From contig OY723301.1 of assembly GCA_963210315.1 (NCBI GenBank), positions 372,001 to 436,000 of the forward strand: a DNA stretch of 64,000 nt, written 5' to 3'. Of this stretch, positions 62,602 through 64,000 are shown one piece after another. The position numbers and the translations under genes are program-made. The DNA is from Rhynchopus euleeides (taxonomy: Eukaryota; Euglenozoa; Diplonemea; Diplonemida; Diplonemidae). Positions within the stretch are counted from its first letter, which is position 1, and each line of letters opens with the position of its first letter. Below the pieces are notes generated by a model, which ran no database searches, was not told the DNA's origin, and worked only from the letters and a program-made list of their open reading frames with translations.

Positions 62602-62604
62602 AAT

Positions 62605-64000
62605 CAGCCCCGCTTGTTAATGCGATACCTATCACAGGCCGGGCAGGCCGCAGGCGGGGCGAGCAGGAGGTGGTGGTTCGCCCAAAGGAAAGGCAATATA
62701 AGGAACACCAAACGGACACCCACCCTTCCACATACTTCCGCCCTTTGTGATTTGCACCGAGCCTGCAGCTGGGCAGTATGCAAACATGCTGCCTGCAGAC
62801 AAACCCACGCAGGCGGTGAAGGGGGCGGGGTAGATGGCGGTGTCGGTGTGGGGTGAGATTGCCTTGCAGTAGTTGGGGTTGGGTTGTGTTTGGGTTGGGC
62901 GAGTGATGACCTACCGGAACAGAACAGATATGACGAAGTGCAGAGGGACGGGGGCGGGGCGGGATTCTTTTGAACAATTTGTCAAAAAAAGGGGGGGGTG
63001 GGGGTGGGGGTGGGGGCATGACGGGGAAGGGGTGCTGAGTTACATTCATTTGTGGTGGAGGGGCTCCGAGAAGTGGGCTCCTGTAATTCTGACCCGATAC
63101 GAACACCGCGTGGGGTAAAGTATGGTTCAATCCGTCGTAGAATACAGAAGCTTGTTGGGTGTGCCAGGCAAACACTATCGAATGCGTTGCGGGACGGGGG
63201 GGTGGGGGCGGACGTTCTTCTGGTCTCCCTCCCGCGATAATATGGCAGTGAGGGAAAAATATACTCCCCTCCCCGCTAACCTCCTGGAAAAATATGGAAA
63301 ATACCAACGCGTTGCTCATTTGTGAGCATTGTTCCAATCTGATGAAGGGCAAATAATTGATCGTTTGGAGCCAGCATATTGCTGTGGAACTGGAAAAAAA
63401 ATTGAGCTGTCGCGCCATGCGGTTGGGGGAAATAGCTGCAACAAAAAGTAGAGGCAAAAAAAAAAGCATGCAAAAACACACTCGCGTGTGTGCGCATGCA
63501 ATAACAAAACAAGAACATCAAATTTATGTATTCATCACAAAAAAAACCCATCAGCGTGCCTCGTGTTGTGGTGATAATTTGAGGCAATCACGTAGAAATA
63601 GACAGCCCTGTCCCGCGCACACCTGCAGTCGGATATGCGGGGAGTGGGGCGGATGATGTCTTTTCAACAACATGATACCCGCAGGCGGGGTGGGGCACGA
63701 GCTGCGTACGGCTCCTCCCCCTCCTCTCAAATACTACTCTTGATTCACTTCAATTCTTGGAATGTGTTGCAGCGCGACCAATCCCAACACTGCGCGGGTC
63801 ACTTTGTGCGCATCTGTGCGCACCATGCTTGAATTGGTGACGTGGCGACCGTCCCATGGACAGTCCAGGGCAGGGCATGGGCAGTGATGTAGAGAAAAGC
63901 AAGGCACAGGGGCGATGTGGCGGCGTGTTGGTGCTTCCTTCTACACCCCTGACGCCTTGCAAAAGTACACACAGTGGGGTGGGGTGGGGTGGGGAGGTGA
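62605..64000. other. Non-coding region at the window edge
   Basis: 1.4 kb with no supported gene. It has G-rich runs near 62990-63015, and a small hairpin (ACACAC-tcgc-GTGTGT) between two GCATGC sites near 63465-63502. Confidence 0.5.

Overview
The window is nuclear DNA of a GC-rich unicellular eukaryote. It has long, low-complexity proteins, G/C homopolymer runs, dense nested transposons, and no rRNA, tRNA or bacterial-style operons that I can see. Apart from one transposon-borne pair, every convincing gene lies on the minus strand. Several minus-strand starts have an AG a few bases upstream, some behind a pyrimidine-rich stretch, which would suit polycistronic transcription with trans-splicing. 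The retrotransposon has its ORFs in the order gag, tyrosine recombinase, reverse transcriptase/RNase H, which I know from the VIPER elements of trypanosomatids. Together these hint at a euglenozoan (kinetoplastid or diplonemid relative), but this is an inference.

Layout. 1-531: 5' part of a secreted PA14-domain gene that leaves the window. 1.5-6.5 kb: a transposon graveyard. A linker-histone-like gene (minus, 2404-3108) is broken by a 60-bp palindrome. Next to it is a three-layer nest: outer element Z (3231-6495), a hAT-like element X (5658-6270, 8-bp target duplication), and element Y (3293-5653, TA target duplication) inserted into X's target duplication. Y carries an H2B-like gene and an unrecognised gene with an in-frame TGA. 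6.6-49.1 kb: a tandem array of three nearly identical units (about 14.6, 15.0 and 12.9 kb). Each unit holds about 1.6 kb of non-coding DNA, a VIPER/Ngaro-like tyrosine-recombinase retrotransposon with split direct repeats and a 65-bp minisatellite leader, a gene for a secreted PA14/PT-rich/PLAT-like protein, and a gene for a long Gly/Pro/Ala-rich protein. The last gene is open for 802 codons in unit 3 but frameshifted in units 1 and 2. 49.1-64 kb: single-copy minus-strand genes for an acylated GRAM/PH-like protein, a ubiquitin-like/ankyrin/C2H2 protein and a two-span membrane protein. They are interspersed with a fragment of the array gene split by a 9-bp-TSD element and with a 105-109-bp MITE family making 3-bp target duplications.

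How it fits together. The retroelement copies were amplified with their flanking genes by segmental duplication, because their neighbours are duplicated too. Later changes distinguish the units: minisatellite contraction, loss of the element's 5' repeat in unit 3, a 546-bp insertion in unit 2, a 14-bp indel, and a few point changes. The least expected content is the histone-related cargo and debris in the 2.4-5.7 kb mobile-element nest.
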